From assembly GCF_041929205.1 (NCBI RefSeq), contig NZ_JBHFNT010000305.1: DNA of 64,000 nt. The stretch is one strand, 5' to 3'. Source of the stretch: Floridanema evergladense (GTDB lineage Bacteria > Cyanobacteriota > Cyanobacteriia > Cyanobacteriales > Aerosakkonemataceae). Below are positions 32,758 through 42,013 of this stretch, in pieces; the first letter of the stretch is position 1; every line of letters starts with the position of its first letter. The position numbers and the translations under genes are program-made. The notes below the pieces were generated by a model. That model did not search any database. It saw nothing but the letters and a program-made list of their open reading frames with translations, and had not been told where the DNA came from.

Positions 32758-33477
32758 TTATCGATACACCATAGGCAACTTACAATTCCACTCAACTAGC
32801 TTGCGAGTCACATCATCTGGGGGATTTCGCAACTCCTCCACAGTTCGTTGTCGAAACTTATTTTCCAGATAGTACTTAAGTAAACCTAAGTATTCTCTTA
32901 ATAGCACCTGTGATTTGCCAATGGCAGACCAGTGATCGGGAAGCGGTATGGGATAAGGAATGACATCAAATCCAGAAGCCCGAAACACTAATAACGATCG
33001 CATCATGTGGGGAGTATCGGTAATCAAGACAATTTTCTGCACTTGCTGAGGATACAACACCGCTGATGTGAACAAAGCATTTTCCTCAGTCGATTGAGAA
33101 CAACGTTCCCCAGTCAAGGCTGTTTTGGGAATTCCGTTCTTCTCAAATTGTTCGAGCATAAATTCTGCATCTAGCATCCCGCTGGCAAAAATTCTGGATG
33201 CGCGTTGCTGTTGCCAGAGTTTTTCCACCTTTTCGATTCTTCTTTGGCGCAACTCATCGCCACGCCCTAACACTACGATCGCTTGGACAGGCTCCCCAGT
33301 ATCTTGTGGCAAGTTTGCCATCAATCCCTGAGTTGCCAAATCCACTCCCCAAGGTGACGTAATTGCCAGACAAAGCAGGAGCGTCACGGAGAAGGGAAGT
33401 AGAAATCTCTTTCGCCAACGTTTAGGGCTGAGCATCCAAACAATCCCAATCGATACGATAACAATTAGTACTTCCAT
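32758..33477 (-). CDS. DUF218 (YdcF/SanA/ElyC-like) envelope protein
   Basis: A 239-residue protein with one or two N-terminal membrane helices (about residues 1-20 and 25-45) and a DUF218 domain. The conserved blocks are AIVVLGRGDELRQRRIE (about 66-82), RIFASGMLDA, SQSTEENALFTS (about 127-138) and VLITDTPHMMRSLLVFRASGFDVIP. DUF218 proteins contribute to undecaprenyl phosphate or peptidoglycan and envelope processes; the biochemical reaction is not settled. The location agrees with such a role. Confidence 0.8.
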   Translation of the reverse strand: MEVLIVIVSIGIVWMLSPKRWRKRFLLPFSVTLLLCLAITSPWGVDLATQGLMANLPQDTGEPVQAIVVLGRGDELRQRRIEKVEKLWQQQRASRIFASGMLDAEFMLEQFEKNGIPKTALTGERCSQSTEENALFTSAVLYPQQVQKIVLITDTPHMMRSLLVFRASGFDVIPYPIPLPDHWSAIGKSQVLLREYLGLLKYYLENKFRQRTVEELRNPPDDVTRKLVEWNCKLPMVYR

Positions 33478-33986
33478 CGTAGATACACTTACTTAGTAGA
33501 GGCAAAAACGATTACTTTGGATCATAATTTCTCTAAGCAAATTTTAATTAATCCCAAAAATCAAACGAACTTTATTTATGACCAAGAAAATTATATCCTC
33601 AATCAATATCCAATTTTTCCGAAATTTCTTTAATCCAAAAACTTGCTATTGCCGCAAGAAATGAATCAAAATTCACATTCAAATAATATAGACAAGAGCG
33701 AACGAAAAAAAATTGTTTTTAATTTAACAATTTGTCTATACTTTTGATGTTTTAAGCTGTTCCGCATTTAAATTGGATTGTTTGGAAACAGAAGAAAATT
33801 CGTCTAATTCTCTCCCCTGCCCCCCTGCCCCCCTGCTCCCCTGCAATCTTAATAAGTGATTTAAATGCGTGACAGCTTAGGTTGCTTGAAATTTCCAAAT
33901 CGTAAACTCTGTTATTGAGCGTAACAGAAGAAGCATTAATTAGCAACTAATAATTAGCAACTTAAATGACTAACAGCTTTTTACAT
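33478..33986. other. Intergenic region between DUF218 and the tyrosine autokinase
   Basis: About 509 bases with no gene judged real. It contains the C-rich tandem repeat at 33811-33844. A 64-codon minus-strand frame at 33752-33946 covers that repeat and has no support. Confidence 0.5.
33811..33844. repeat. C-rich tandem repeat, CCCCCCTG units
   Basis: About four copies of a C-rich 8-mer in an otherwise AT-rich spacer. It is the low-complexity type frequently seen in filamentous cyanobacteria, and the strand bias resembles the GGGGAGAT array at the right edge of the window. Confidence 0.7.
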
Positions 33987-36488
33987 TTATGATGTTGCTA
34001 TTTCGATGTTACTGATGGATGGAGCATCGATTCCGATCTCATTCTTGATGGTAATCAAGTTGTGAGCTAGATTGATCTGAGCAGCTTTGAGGGAGAAAAT
34101 CTGCGATCGTCCAGAAGCTTTTCGTTCTTTAGGAGAATTCGATGCTATTTCAATGTCACCGATCGATAAAGTGTCTATCTTCAGTTCATTTTTAGTCAGT
34201 TCCAGACTGCGCTCAAAACTGCGATTAGGTGTATTTAGGGAAAACACCGGAGGTGCAGAAGACTCATAATACTGATTGTAAGAATTGATGGAGGAATCTT
34301 GATCCTTTGAGCCATTAGCAACAATTCCCAACACACCGATACTCGAAGATCTGAGTTCTTCCAGTGTCTTTGTGAATGTAGAAGCTTTTGTTTTATTCAG
34401 TCCAACTACCATAATGATTCCATCTACTTTGGGAGCAAGTATTTTCACATCTGCTAACCCAAAGGGCGGCATATCATAAATTACCAAATCATAAGTTTCT
34501 TCAAACTTCTGCATTAAAGCTTGCATCTTTTTGGAAGATAGCAGTTTGGTCGAATCTGGAGGAACCTGTCCCGCAGTTAGCACAGATAGATTACTATCCA
34601 AGTAAGAACTTTGCACCACCATATCAAAGTCGAGATTCTCAGAAGCAATTAAGGTACTCAAACCAAAAGAATTGTCTAACTCTAGGCGTTGATGAAGCTT
34701 TGGTAGTCTTAAATCAGCATCTACCAGCAATACCCGTTGACCCAAAACTGCGGCAGCTTGTGCCAGATAAACCGATATGGTAGTTTTGCCTTCTCCTGGG
34801 GTGGAGGAACTAATAATAATTGTGCGAATTCGCGCATCTGGACTCAGGAGTAAGAGATTGGTGTGGAGCGATCGAAAAGCTTCCACAAATGCAGATTTAG
34901 TGTAATCACGCAACACACCTTGAGAACCAATCTTGAGTCTCAACCGCTGCTGTATTTGCTTAACAAACCCAGGTATATTTAACAGAGAAGTAATTGTGTA
35001 GAACGAAATCAACTCTTGCTTCTCTCCACTGAGCGCTTTATTGTACGGAATTACCCCTAAAATTGGCAACTTAGCCAACGGCTTGATTTGATCGGCAGTG
35101 CGGATGGCACCACTGAGTTTTTCCAGCAGCAGCGCCACGCCCACACCAAGCAGCAGTCCCAAAACCGCCCCTAAGATACCACTGCGCTTGACATCAGCCG
35201 AAGAAGGAGTTGGGGCTGTTGGGGGAGTAAGGATTTGCCAGGGAGTTTTCCGTTGTCCCGCGTCAATGCGAAGGGCTTCCCGTTTCGTTAAAAACTGGTC
35301 TAGGTTGTCTGTAGAAATTTTTAACTCACGTTGAATATCGGTATATTTCCGGGAAATTGCTGATAGTCCTTTAATTCTTTGATTTAAATCCGTTTCCGTC
35401 TGTGCCAAAAATTGATCCTGCGCTTCTAATTCGCGAATTTTTGCTGCTAATTCTGCCTCTACTCGTTGACCTTCACTTTTTAACAATGGCAGCAGATTTT
35501 TTTCTTGATCTCGCAGGGCTTGAATTTTTGGACTAATGTCTTGAAACACGGAACCATCTTTTGCCGCCTGCGCTTTTATATCTAAAATTTGAGTTAATAA
35601 TTTCTGGTAGTTAGCATTTCCACTCAATACTGAGGATGCTGCTGAACCATCTTCTTGTTTTGCTAACTCTTGGCTTAAGTTCTGGTAGATGGTTCGCGTT
35701 TCGTTGAGTTTAACTTGGATATCGAATCGTTGTTGCCCAACCTTGGCGATCTGATCCGTCAGTTGTTTTCCTTGGGAATCTGGATCGATCAAATTGTACT
35801 GCTGGCGAAAACCTTGTAGCTGATCTTGAATTGCTTGCACTCGCTTTTGTAGTTGCGGCAGTTGAGCATCGACAAACTGAATCCCCTGCCGGACATCGGC
35901 TAGACGTTCTTCTAGGCTGTATTTCAAATAAGCTTCCGCAACCAAGTCTAATATCGCTTTAACTTTTTTCGGGTCTTTGTCTTGGTAACTCACTGCCAAA
36001 ATTTCACTGGCTGGATCGGGAGTGACGACCAGGTGAACGGCTATTTCGTCGTAACTGATGTCGGGATACTCTGGCTCTAGTTTTTTGGCGATCGGAGACA
36101 AAACTGTTGGACTCTTCAACACTTTCAGTTTGGTGGGATCTACTCCCTTTTCTGGTGCTTGCTGTCCTTCTTTATTGCTAAGAGTTTGTGGTACAGACGA
36201 AATCACCTCCGTTTCCACAGTGACAGGCTTAGTCAAAATTTCAAAACTTGCTTGATAGGTTGGTTTAGTATCACGCGCCTTAACTGAAGCGGCGACGGCA
36301 ACAACTACAGCCATCCCAGCAATGATTAAAACCCGCCGACGCAGAGCATCTACTACTTGCCCGATGTTTAATCCTCCTTCTTCGTCAGAATCCTTACCAG
36401 AGGGGGAATAATTGGCTTGGGGCAACTTCTGAAAGCGACGATCGGGTGCTGGAATTGCTATCTTGTGAAGCTGCTGTTCGTTCTCCAT
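33987..36488 (-). CDS. Wzc-like polysaccharide-chain tyrosine autokinase (Wzz domain fused to BY-kinase)
   Basis: An 833-residue inner-membrane protein that would control polymer length and export. Two membrane helices flank a long periplasmic coiled-coil Wzz domain (about 50-450), with a large coiled-coil stretch at about 195-400. The cytoplasmic kinase has Walker A SSSTPGEGKTTIS (about 561-573), Walker A' VLLVDADLRLPKLH (about 588-601) and Walker B YDLVIYDMPPFG. A Tyr cluster (NSYNQYYESS) would be the autophosphorylation site. After the Tyr cluster the protein carries an unusual extension of about 90 residues with an internal duplication (see findings). It is the first gene of the minus-strand run after a long gap and lies opposite the small secreted protein gene. 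Confidence 0.92.
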   Translation of the reverse strand: MENEQQLHKIAIPAPDRRFQKLPQANYSPSGKDSDEEGGLNIGQVVDALRRRVLIIAGMAVVVAVAASVKARDTKPTYQASFEILTKPVTVETEVISSVPQTLSNKEGQQAPEKGVDPTKLKVLKSPTVLSPIAKKLEPEYPDISYDEIAVHLVVTPDPASEILAVSYQDKDPKKVKAILDLVAEAYLKYSLEERLADVRQGIQFVDAQLPQLQKRVQAIQDQLQGFRQQYNLIDPDSQGKQLTDQIAKVGQQRFDIQVKLNETRTIYQNLSQELAKQEDGSAASSVLSGNANYQKLLTQILDIKAQAAKDGSVFQDISPKIQALRDQEKNLLPLLKSEGQRVEAELAAKIRELEAQDQFLAQTETDLNQRIKGLSAISRKYTDIQRELKISTDNLDQFLTKREALRIDAGQRKTPWQILTPPTAPTPSSADVKRSGILGAVLGLLLGVGVALLLEKLSGAIRTADQIKPLAKLPILGVIPYNKALSGEKQELISFYTITSLLNIPGFVKQIQQRLRLKIGSQGVLRDYTKSAFVEAFRSLHTNLLLLSPDARIRTIIISSSTPGEGKTTISVYLAQAAAVLGQRVLLVDADLRLPKLHQRLELDNSFGLSTLIASENLDFDMVVQSSYLDSNLSVLTAGQVPPDSTKLLSSKKMQALMQKFEETYDLVIYDMPPFGLADVKILAPKVDGIIMVVGLNKTKASTFTKTLEELRSSSIGVLGIVANGSKDQDSSINSYNQYYESSAPPVFSLNTPNRSFERSLELTKNELKIDTLSIGDIEIASNSPKERKASGRSQIFSLKAAQINLAHNLITIKNEIGIDAPSISNIEIATS

Positions 36489-36933
36489 TTTGATTTACTC
36501 TCTGCGCGGTTGCTCATCAGTAGTCACACAAAAATTCTTGTCTGTTTATGGAGACGAGAATCTGGGTAAGCTCTTTAGTAAAGGTTGTACAGAGGAACAA
36601 AATTTTAACCTTGATGCAAATTGATTTGCTCTTCAACCAGTGTACCAACTAAAGATTCTGAAGCTAGTTTAGCATTGGCAAAGATTCCGTGTTTAACCTT
36701 AGAATAACTACTTTCTGCTCGGAAGCCCTGTCGCTACATAGTTTTTAGTTGTTTTCTCTAGCTGGAACTCACGATTTATCAAGAAATTATCAAGCAAACA
36801 CCTTATTTTATAAACTTACGGTTAAGAAATCAAATCAATATAGTATATTTACAGAGAAAATATTACCATGATATAAAACCAAAAGATTTCGCTTTGCAGT
36901 AAAATCATTCGTTTTGTCAGACTTCATAAAATT
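36489..36933. other. Divergent promoter region between tyrosine autokinase and small secreted protein
   Basis: 445 bases between divergent genes. Promoters for both sides should lie here. It is AT-rich, with no clear operator, attenuator or open frame beyond short shadows. Confidence 0.5.
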
Positions 36934-37134
36934 ATGACTATGACTAATTCTAAATTAATAAAAATCGCTCTTTGTACTACTTTGTTACTGAACACAATCT
37001 ATACATCTGCTGCTCTAGCAGGGGAAGGGGGCGGTGAAGGTGGCGGAAATGCACAAACACCCGTTCAAGTAATTGTACAAATTGTTGTAACGGCTGTTGC
37101 TCTAAAGGTGCTGGCCTACTTTGATTTACCCTGA
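36934..37134 (+). CDS. Small secreted or membrane-anchored Gly-rich protein
   Basis: A 66-residue protein with a clear signal peptide (about 1-28, hydrophobic core then ALA|GEG), a short Gly/Glu-rich linker (GEGGGEGGGNAQTP) and a hydrophobic C-terminal helix (VQVIVQIVVTAVALKVLAYF), then FDLP. I know no family. It is divergent to the tyrosine autokinase and precedes the Wzy-like gene on the other strand. The composition would suit a small envelope factor or anchor. No RBS decides the start; the ATG at 36934 is one codon earlier than a second possible ATG (MTMTN). Translation looks real because the signal-linker-helix order is otherwise hard to obtain by chance. Confidence 0.55.
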   Translation: MTMTNSKLIKIALCTTLLLNTIYTSAALAGEGGGEGGGNAQTPVQVIVQIVVTAVALKVLAYFDLP

Positions 37135-37228
37135 GTTAGCCTCTCAACGCATAGAGATTTGAACAGTCAAACAACGATCGCTTATCCAAAGATGTTTTTA
37201 TTAAGCTGGAGGATAATGGGAAAGTTGT

Positions 37229-38581
37229 TTAATTTTGTTGCTCAAATTTTTGTTGGGTCTCGAATTTATGTTCTTGCCATCCTAACCCGATCATACTGGC
37301 AACGAAAAGAGTATAGCCCGGTTCTTCCAATTGGGAAAACACCAAGCCAAACACAAATACGGTTAGCATCAGGTACTTAGAAAGATCGATAACGCAGACA
37401 TAGTGCCATACCAGAAATGCCAGGTAGAAGTAAGTTCCCAGTCCTAAAATTCCCAAATCTCCCCAAATGCCAGCCCAACCAAACAAAGGGGAAAATAGGC
37501 TGGATTGGTCGCCTAACCAACTTTGACTTACGGCTCTCCAAACAGCTTTGCTAGCAGGGTGCATGGTTGCGCCCAGAGGTTGTAGTAAATTCCAGTAACT
37601 CTCCAACATCCAGCCGCCCAAACGGCCTACAGTATGCCCTGGGCCAAGACCGAGTAACCAATTGAGTGGAGATTCAAAGTAGGTAGGAACAATGCGAAAT
37701 GTGGCAAATTTCAACCTTGTTGCTTCGCCATCAGGCCCGTAGAGTTCGGGTCTGATCCAAGTTGTAAAAGCGCGAAGAGCTTCAATATTGTAGATAGCCC
37801 AGTAGAAGATGGCTAGAAAGATAGCACCAAGAATTAGATAGGTCAAAGTCTTGCCAAGGTCTTTTACATTGATCAGGTAAAGAAGAACATATCCAATAAT
37901 GAAGGAAAGTAAGACTTGTTTTGTATCTGAGATCACGATGTGGTTGAAACAAGCAAGGACGATCGCGATCCGAAACCAAAGTGGCTTAGTCTTGGCACTC
38001 ACAAAATAATACACGGCAAAGGTCATGGCAACGGAACCACCAATCACATGACCTGCCCCTTGCCCAATAAAAATTCCTTTAATATTGTCTTCCAAACCAA
38101 TCAGGTTTTCCATACGAAAAACATATTTCTGGACATAGGCAAAGAGCATATTAATCATTGCAAATGCGAGAATATAACTTCGGAAGCGTTGAAATCCCTC
38201 CGCCGACATGGGCATACAAACAATGGTCAAGATCAAAATGAAAGGTTCTCCCAACAGCAAAAAGCTGAGGATAGCGTTGACTATTCCGGCATTATTAAGC
38301 AAAGAACTGGCGATCGTAACGGTCAAAAACAGAAATATCCCAATCAAAAGTTGCTTGGAAATCTCTATTTGTTTGCGATCTTTGCTGCGGGATGTCGTTA
38401 CCACTGACCAACAGGCAAATGGTATTGCCGCAAAGTGCAAAAAGTTAATCGCAGAAGGAATTTTTAGTGCTGTGAGAACCCTGGGAAATAGGGCGGTAGC
38501 AATGCCAAACAGTGTGAGATTCGCGTTGGTGACGTATCCTTTTGGTTTTTTAGCGGTAGCGGATTCTAATGTTCTAGTCAT
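37229..38581 (-). CDS. O-antigen polymerase/ligase-like membrane protein (Wzy/WaaL type)
   Basis: A 450-residue protein with around ten to twelve predicted helices. A large loop (about 280-370) contains LGLGPGHTVGRLGGW and several aromatic residues, the pattern of the Wzy_C (PF04932) extracellular loop. Such enzymes polymerise or ligate lipid-linked repeat units outside the membrane. It is on the same strand as the pectate-lyase-fold gene upstream and the Wzc-like gene downstream, which is the expected set for Wzx/Wzy-dependent export. Confidence 0.75.
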   Translation of the reverse strand: MTRTLESATAKKPKGYVTNANLTLFGIATALFPRVLTALKIPSAINFLHFAAIPFACWSVVTTSRSKDRKQIEISKQLLIGIFLFLTVTIASSLLNNAGIVNAILSFLLLGEPFILILTIVCMPMSAEGFQRFRSYILAFAMINMLFAYVQKYVFRMENLIGLEDNIKGIFIGQGAGHVIGGSVAMTFAVYYFVSAKTKPLWFRIAIVLACFNHIVISDTKQVLLSFIIGYVLLYLINVKDLGKTLTYLILGAIFLAIFYWAIYNIEALRAFTTWIRPELYGPDGEATRLKFATFRIVPTYFESPLNWLLGLGPGHTVGRLGGWMLESYWNLLQPLGATMHPASKAVWRAVSQSWLGDQSSLFSPLFGWAGIWGDLGILGLGTYFYLAFLVWHYVCVIDLSKYLMLTVFVFGLVFSQLEEPGYTLFVASMIGLGWQEHKFETQQKFEQQN

Positions 38582-38689
38582 CTAAAAACCTCTGGGAGTT
38601 CGAGACTGAACTGATTGATCTCGGAGCAGAAACACGACAGGGAAAATAAATCGATCGTCAATACTATCAATACTAGTCGATAGACTACT

Positions 38690-41368
38690 CTAGTTACCAA
38701 GGTAGCCAACGTAAAGGGGAATTTGTTTTCCACTAATATAGTTTGGTACACCGTTACGAGTTAGATTCCGGGTCACTCCGTTCCTTGTTTCCCGAACGTA
38801 GGTGGTGTATTCAAAATCCTCATCGTCTACAAATTGAATTTCTGCCATACTGATGGAAATCGAAGATTCATTATTAATGAACATCGGGTCGTTTTGTTGA
38901 CCATTGGGAGCAGTAGTTGTGGTGTAGGCGAAGCCACCGAGTAACTCAGTTTTTCCACCTGCTCTTGTATCAATTAGTGTACCGCCCCGCTCGGTTTTTA
39001 GCCCGAAAATCCAAAGATTTCCGCCATTATTGATGATGTGAGTTCCCTGATTCTCCACATTTAACTGGCGTGCCCAGATATTTTGCCTGTTGAATCTCCA
39101 GTTGGAAACAGGATTGGAGACCACATCTTCGAGAAACACATCCCCGGTACCTGTCATATTACCCGATACATTTGAAGAGTGGCGAATGACGATCGTCCGA
39201 GAAGAAGCATTCTCAAAGGTTGGATTTGCGTAGTAACCGCCCCAAAACCGCTCAAATACAACTACTGGACTATTGCCTTCTACTAATCTGAAGCCAGGAT
39301 AGGTTTGGTTGGATTCACTGCCAACAATTATACCTGCCTCGGTACCGATGACGCGGCGTACATTGTTGCGGACGAGAACTGTACCGCCCAAGTGGTAAGT
39401 TCCATTGGGGAAGTAAACTGTTGTTCTTCCTGAATCGATCGCTTGTTGAATCGCCGCCGTATCATCGAGCCCATCGTTAGGTATTGCGCCAAAAGAAGTG
39501 ACATTCGCCCAAGGAGTTGCGATCGGATCGTCCCAAGGCACATCAGGAGTTTCCTTGATTGACAGATTCAGAGTTCGCTGTGGTGAAGTAAACAGACTTG
39601 TCACGCCACCGCCGACAAATTCCGTGATATTTGCTCCAGCCTGTGTCACATTGGCGTTGCGGAGAGCAGCTTGATAACCGGAAGTGGTGATGTTGCGAGC
39701 TAGTAAATCATTTTGGAAAACGCTTTCAATAGCTGGTCTGGTGGCTGCGCCAGTAGTACCAGTTAAGGTGGAATCAATTAAAGTCATCCTTCCTCCGGCG
39801 TTGTAAACCCCTGTCACGGAATTTGTACTGTTTAATCCCCGGATGTTGACTACTTGACCCGCGTTGAGGAAGCCGTACACACTTTGGTTCCGCAGCGTGA
39901 TGTTTTCAAAGGTCATGCTGTTGACGTTGAAGCCAGTGCGAACGCCGTATTGGAATCCATCAACAGTTACGTTCTTAACCAACAACGGACCGATTTCATC
40001 CGTAAAATTCATATCCAAGCCATTGATCCCCTGCTTATCTGCCGATCGAATCGTTACTTCCCGCAGGGTTCCTTGGTTGTTGGCGTTAAACTGAATGCCG
40101 ATCGCTCCAGCATTTCCCACTCCTGTATCCAGTGTTAAGTTCCGAATCGAGTTACGGAACCGTTGGGCTGGGCCAGGTCCGGTGTAAATTACTGATTTCG
40201 GTGTGTTGGTGTTTGTGTATCCAGGGGCATTATCCCTTAGCTTGACGATCGTCCCCTGCTGACTTTGCCCTTGCAGAATTGTGTTCTTGTAGTCATTTCC
40301 TGTACCTGGAGTGCCTGCGGGCCAACTTAAGGTATTGGAAACCAGGTAAGTTCCATTTGGCAAATAAATAATTCTCCCGCCATTGGGATAAGCATTCAAC
40401 GCCGCTTGAATTGCCGCTGTATCATCTGTGACTCCATCTCCCTTGGCACCAAACTGGGTTTTGACATTGATTACCCCTGCATCGGCAGGAAAGACTATAT
40501 TTTCACTATTCCCGGTACTTGGTGGTGGATTTGTGGTTGGTGGTGCTGGCACATTCACCAGGAAACTACCCAACGTGGATGCAGGCACAAAATTGTTACT
40601 GGTATCACTGACTTGGTTGGGTTGTAAGGCGAAACTGTAGCTGCCGTTATCATCGATCGTCCAAGTACCACCAGGAACACTGATTCCGTAGGTCGCCGTG
40701 CGTGGTGTGCCATTGGTATTGTTGTTCACACTCACCAAAGCTGCCATCTGGCTAAAACCATTGGGTCCGGTTACTAAAATATCTCCTCCATCGAATGTGG
40801 CTACATTCATTGCTGTATTGTCCGAATATGTGACATTAAATTGATATGTGGTGCCGCCTTCTGTCAAGATATCTGAGGCTGTCAAACTGGCGATCGGCGG
40901 AGTGGTATCAACGGGAGGGGAACCACCTACAGGAGTAGAATATAACTGGCTTTGGGAAATCACTTGCTTGGATAGATTTGGTCCCGACCATAGCAGTCGA
41001 GTAGATGCCCGTCCACGAAAATCAAAGTATTCCAGTTTGATATCGTACATCCGATCGCCTGTGAGATTGATGATACCGCTTCTTTTAGTAACTACTCCTG
41101 CATCATCCCACTCGTTAATCAGTAGTTGTCCATTCACCCACAGTTTAACTCCATCATCTGCTTCGGTAAAAAATGTGTAGTTACCGGAGGTGGCGACTTT
41201 TACCTGTCCCGTCCAGCGAACTGAAAAGCTATCGGAACCAATTCCTGTACTGGGCGAACCCGTACCCCAATTAAAGTCCACTGTACTGTCTGTGCGAGTA
41301 AGTATGAGATTCGTCAGGTTGGCATTATCATAGTACTCGCCGCGCAAACCATTACCGATCGGGTCCAT
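38690..41368 (-). CDS. PA14-domain protein with two pectate-lyase-superfamily (parallel beta-helix) regions
   Basis: An 892-residue protein. Residues about 5-145 form a PA14 domain (LRGEYYDNANL and onward, with DDGVKLWVNGQLLINEW). Residues about 155-275 form an Ig-like region in which Thr/Gly-rich strands alternate. Residues about 295-620 and 630-870 each start with the typical opening of Pectate_lyase_3 domains (FGAKGDGVTDDTAAIQAAL; FGAIPNDGLDDTAAIQQAI), so two beta-helices sit in tandem. There is no classical signal peptide at the N terminus, so export route is unclear. It probably binds or cleaves the surface polymer made by the neighbouring genes; catalytic residues were not identified. 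Confidence 0.8.
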   Translation of the reverse strand: MDPIGNGLRGEYYDNANLTNLILTRTDSTVDFNWGTGSPSTGIGSDSFSVRWTGQVKVATSGNYTFFTEADDGVKLWVNGQLLINEWDDAGVVTKRSGIINLTGDRMYDIKLEYFDFRGRASTRLLWSGPNLSKQVISQSQLYSTPVGGSPPVDTTPPIASLTASDILTEGGTTYQFNVTYSDNTAMNVATFDGGDILVTGPNGFSQMAALVSVNNNTNGTPRTATYGISVPGGTWTIDDNGSYSFALQPNQVSDTSNNFVPASTLGSFLVNVPAPPTTNPPPSTGNSENIVFPADAGVINVKTQFGAKGDGVTDDTAAIQAALNAYPNGGRIIYLPNGTYLVSNTLSWPAGTPGTGNDYKNTILQGQSQQGTIVKLRDNAPGYTNTNTPKSVIYTGPGPAQRFRNSIRNLTLDTGVGNAGAIGIQFNANNQGTLREVTIRSADKQGINGLDMNFTDEIGPLLVKNVTVDGFQYGVRTGFNVNSMTFENITLRNQSVYGFLNAGQVVNIRGLNSTNSVTGVYNAGGRMTLIDSTLTGTTGAATRPAIESVFQNDLLARNITTSGYQAALRNANVTQAGANITEFVGGGVTSLFTSPQRTLNLSIKETPDVPWDDPIATPWANVTSFGAIPNDGLDDTAAIQQAIDSGRTTVYFPNGTYHLGGTVLVRNNVRRVIGTEAGIIVGSESNQTYPGFRLVEGNSPVVVFERFWGGYYANPTFENASSRTIVIRHSSNVSGNMTGTGDVFLEDVVSNPVSNWRFNRQNIWARQLNVENQGTHIINNGGNLWIFGLKTERGGTLIDTRAGGKTELLGGFAYTTTTAPNGQQNDPMFINNESSISISMAEIQFVDDEDFEYTTYVRETRNGVTRNLTRNGVPNYISGKQIPLYVGYLGN

Positions 41369-42013
41369 TTTTAGTTCCTCCTAGTAATAAAGGTATCAAT
41401 GTAAATTGAGTAGTTTTTACTGCTGATTTTTTTTCGGTTGAGTCATTTTTTGGGGTTACTAAATGAGAGATTTTCTGTCTATACAATTAGATGGTGCTTG
41501 TTCCCTCACGAGTTAGGAGAAAGAAATTTATTCTTGCTTTTTTTGACCTTTTTATCTTATGTTTATGAAAGGTTCCTAATCAGTCAGGATTTGAATTTGA
41601 TTAATCATAGACGAAAGCTATTATATCTATTGATAAAGTTAGCAACGTTGCCAGATTTGTTGGCAAATGAATTGTATTAATGAGTACAAACTAAATAATC
41701 TACTTTGTATGATAATAGCAGTAACAGTAAATAACAAGTAAATTTGAAAATATTTTTTTCCGTTACTAGGAATTGATCGCTTTTTACCATAAAGAGTTGT
41801 GAGTAACTGGGTAAAGTAATGAAAATTTTAAATCATAACCTGTAGGATTGATTAAATAATATTTCATTCCCCTAATTTATGAAGTTTTTGTAAATACTTG
41901 ATTAAGTTTCAATGAATTTTTTATTACCGCTATTAATTGGACGATGAACCGGGGCGGCTTTCCCCTACTAATCAGGTTTACTTATCACTATAAATGCTGG
42001 AGAGTCGAGCCAT
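41369..42013. other. Intergenic region of 645 bases with copy A of the 38-bp repeat
   Basis: AT-rich spacer. A plus-strand frame at 41438-41680 (80 codons) has no RBS or domain and is not called. The right end carries the repeat copy A (41968-42010). Divergent or convergent promoters are not needed: both neighbours are on the minus strand, so this should also hold the promoter of the pectate-lyase-fold gene. Confidence 0.5.
41968..42010 (+). repeat. 38-bp dispersed repeat, copy A (AATCAGGTTTACTTATCAC)
   Basis: Contains TAATCAGGTTTACTTATCAC and AGAG-CGAGCC; similar copies lie at 44251-44288 (opposite orientation, B) and 46124-46163 (same orientation, C). A and B flank the 579-residue protein gene as an inverted pair. 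Confidence 0.8.

Noticed and set aside
33752..33946. 64-codon frame across the C-rich repeat
   Set aside because: The central residues come from the low-complexity repeat and there is no start signal.
41438..41680. 80-codon plus-strand frame in the 645-base spacer
   Set aside because: No RBS, composition typical of AT-rich non-coding DNA.
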